Shown piece by piece: positions 62,666 to 64,000 of a stretch of DNA of 64,000 nucleotides. The first letter of the stretch is position 1, and the number at the start of each line of letters is the position of its first letter. The notes under the pieces are model-generated. The model saw only the letters and a list, made by a program, of their open reading frames with translations, made no database searches and had not been told where the DNA came from. Position numbers and translations under genes: made by a program. This DNA comes from Sphingomonadales bacterium. GTDB lineage: Bacteria; Pseudomonadota; Alphaproteobacteria; Sphingomonadales; Sphingomonadaceae. The stretch is taken from assembly GCA_016704425.1 (NCBI GenBank), contig JADJAC010000002.1:496001-560000 (forward strand), given 5' to 3'.

Positions 62666-62857
62666 CTACTCCGGCTCGTGCTGCCGCCTGATCAGCCGAT
62701 GAAGGCTGGCCGTGATAATGCGCGTCGATTTGCCAAGCTTCACGGCCTCGACATCACCGGACGCGATCAATTCGTACAGTTTGGTGCGCCCGACGCCGAT
62801 CATGCGCGCGGCCTCGTTGACCTTTACGCAGATCGGTTCGGCGGAGGGCGCTGTCAC
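62666..62857 (-). CDS. Excisionase-like helix-turn-helix protein
   Basis: The 63-residue protein has the MerR/excisionase-type winged helix 'VNEAARMIGVGRTKLYELIA' and SGDVEAVKLGKSTRIITASL. Such small proteins bend DNA for excision or act as regulators next to integrases. Its 3' end overlaps the original integrase 3' end found after the IS630 element, so integrase and excisionase were convergent. It overlaps the upstream AlpA-like gene by four bases. Confidence 0.82.
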   Translation of the reverse strand: MTAPSAEPICVKVNEAARMIGVGRTKLYELIASGDVEAVKLGKSTRIITASLHRLIRRQHEPE

Positions 62858-63060
62858 TTGGCTGCGCCTTCGTTGCGATAAGCGGCCGGATCGTCAATCC
62901 AGCGGTTGATAGCAGATTCGCGCCAGCCTGTGCCGTGGACGCTGATCTTTACCTGGGACGGAAACGTCCCCTCAGAGATCTTGCGATACATGGTTGAGCG
63001 GGACAGCCCAGTGCGAGCCAATACGGTTTTCAGGCGGATAATTCGGTCAGTGTTGGACAT
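62854..63060 (-). CDS. AlpA-family phage/island regulatory protein
   Basis: The start at 63060 (MSNTDRIIRLKTVLARTGLS) gives 68 residues. The helix-turn-helix TVLARTGLSRSTMYRKISEG and the tail WRESAINRWIDDPAAY are diagnostic of AlpA, which activates integrase-linked excision in P4-like islands. The next gene overlaps its stop, so the two form an operon. Their closeness to the integrase marks this as the recombination module of a genomic island. Confidence 0.88.
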   Translation of the reverse strand: MSNTDRIIRLKTVLARTGLSRSTMYRKISEGTFPSQVKISVHGTGWRESAINRWIDDPAAYRNEGAAK

Positions 63061-63414
63061 GGCACGTTTTCCCATTCGCTGGTTGTTTCTGGCACCCCCT
63101 AAACACAAGAATTATTTGGCCAACCACACGACGCAAGGGCATTTTCGGTGTCATAGAACTCAGTCGCACTTGCGGTTGTAATAACAGGGCTAAGGATCGA
63201 GACGGGTATGGAAGGATAGAAATGGGTGCGGACGTCAGTCCGATCGTGCTTCAGGCGGGATAATAGTTTTAAACTTCAGCGGATGATTCATTCATAGTCG
63301 CGATTTTGACCAAATCAGGCGGAGATTTACGCCACGGCCGACGATTTTTTGGGGCGCGAATCGCGCAAATTATTCGTCAGCGTAGCGGGCCAAGGCTATG
63401 GTGGCCCCCAGTCA
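63061..63414. other. Non-coding gap upstream of AlpA-like gene
   Basis: No credible gene is visible. The region is more AT-rich than the flanking genes and probably holds the promoter of the alpA-like operon. It ends at the start of a degenerate IS5-type element. Confidence 0.5.
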
Positions 63415-64000
63415 TTATCTCTAGGCTTAGGACCTATTGAGTGAGGGTGATGTGATTGTGCTTCGCACGCCTTCGGCTCCAGGCTCCGCGAGGAGGCTGA
63501 GCATGAGCGCCTGTATTGGCTGACGGACGAGCGGATGGCGCGCCTTTCGCCGTATTTTCCCAAGAGTAACGGCAAGCCACGGGTCGATGACAAACGGGTG
63601 CTGGGCGGGATCATCTTCGTTAACCGGAACAGGCTGCGCTTGCGGGATGCACCCAAGGAATATGGGCCGCACAAGGCATTGTATAATTGGTGGAAACGGT
63701 GGGACGGAATGCGCGTGTGTACTCTGACGATGGAAGGCCTGGCCGCCCAGAAAGCCGCGCCGCAGACCGTTATGATAGACGCAACCTATTCCAAGGCCCA
63801 CCACACAGCTTCAAGCCTTGGGGAATAATAATGGGGATCTCGGGAACCTGATCGGACGGACCAAGGGCGGCATGAACACGAAGTTGCACGCCGTGACTGA
63901 TGCAAGCGGCCGCCCTTTGAGCTTCTTCATCGCGGCCGGCCAGGTAAGCGATTTCACCGGCGCCGCAGCCTTGCTCGACGATTTGCCCAAGGCCAAGCGG
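63415..64000 (+). mobile_element. IS5-family element, left part, running off the window
   Basis: Sequence from about 63415 (CTTAGGACCTATTGA) onward matches the leader of sphingomonad IS5-type elements and continues into a transposase gene that is cut by the window end. The exact left terminus and target duplication cannot be fixed because the right end is missing. Confidence 0.75.
63503..64000 (+). pseudogene. IS5-family transposase, frameshifted and incomplete
   Basis: Recognisable segments are YWLTDERMARLSPYFPKS, VDDKRVLGGIIFVNRNRLRL, DAPKEYGPHKALYNWWKRW, and GDLGNLIGRTKGGMNTKLHA, a DDE transposase. After the ATG at 63503 one base is missing (ATGAGCGCCTG where ATGAGCGACCTG is expected), and an extra G at about 63822 breaks the frame before NNNGDLG. 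As read it encodes no intact protein, and it continues past the window. Confidence 0.82.

Noticed and set aside
1..64000. CRISPR arrays, rRNA, tRNA, replication or conjugation genes
   Set aside because: I saw no regularly spaced repeats, no RNA gene sequences and no rep, par, tra or vir-type proteins anywhere in the window.

Overview
The window looks like a catabolic accessory region of an alphaproteobacterium, most likely a sphingomonad (Sphingobium/Novosphingobium/Sphingomonas type). The reasons are three large TonB-dependent outer-membrane receptors with the EIIVTA-type plug start, many Rieske oxygenases and P450s, generally GC-rich coding sequence, and a heavy load of insertion sequences. 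There is no rRNA, tRNA, replication, conjugation or CRISPR locus. The taxonomic call is inference from gene content.

Layout. (1) 1-4569: a visibly more AT-rich block with the end of a luciferase-like monooxygenase, a TonB receptor and a Rieske oxygenase whose 3' end is cut by an IS3-family element (4570-6078). (2) 6080-10020: the rest of a heterotetrameric sarcosine-oxidase operon (truncated soxB, then soxD, soxA, soxG). (3) 10024-17421, minus strand: one tight operon of HMG-CoA-lyase-like enzyme, hydantoinase/oxoprolinase A and B, class III CoA-transferase and an N-carbamoylsarcosine/maleamate-amidase-like hydrolase, next to a GntR regulator. Identical TTGTATACAA palindromes lie on both sides of the regulator gene. 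(4) 17506-26663: an Asp/Glu-racemase-like protein without its catalytic cysteines, two tandem NTF2-like proteins, TonB receptors, an SDR and a Rieske oxygenase. (5) 26664-31071: an intergenic block with repeats, then a HupE/UreJ membrane protein, a parvulin isomerase and a DUF3604 lipoprotein. (6) 31207-58704: a dense oxidative cluster with two 2-oxoacid-dehydrogenase-like gene sets (one with a full E2, one with only a 76-residue lipoyl protein), Rieske oxygenases, two P450s, medium-chain reductases, NmrA-like and SDR proteins, an acyl-CoA ligase, a thioesterase and many small NTF2/ABM/VOC proteins. A second, inverted IS3 copy (52898-54396) sits inside it between two gene fragments. (7) 59073-64000: a mobile-element end with a tyrosine integrase, AlpA/excisionase-like genes, and an IS1111-type element nested in an IS630-type element that itself cut the integrase 3' end, then a decayed IS5-type transposase.

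How it may work together. Outer-membrane receptors would import a bulky or scarce organic substrate. Rieske oxygenases and P450s would hydroxylate or demethylate it, and reductases and dehydrogenases would process the products. The CoA ligase, CoA-transferase, HMG-CoA-lyase-like enzyme and 2-oxoacid dehydrogenases would carry fragments into acyl-CoA metabolism. The hydantoinase, amidase and sarcosine-oxidase genes suggest release of a C-N unit from an N-methyl or ureido/amide compound. The actual substrate cannot be read from the sequence. No ferredoxin or ferredoxin reductase for the oxygenases and no E3 for the dehydrogenases is encoded here, so these must be supplied from elsewhere.
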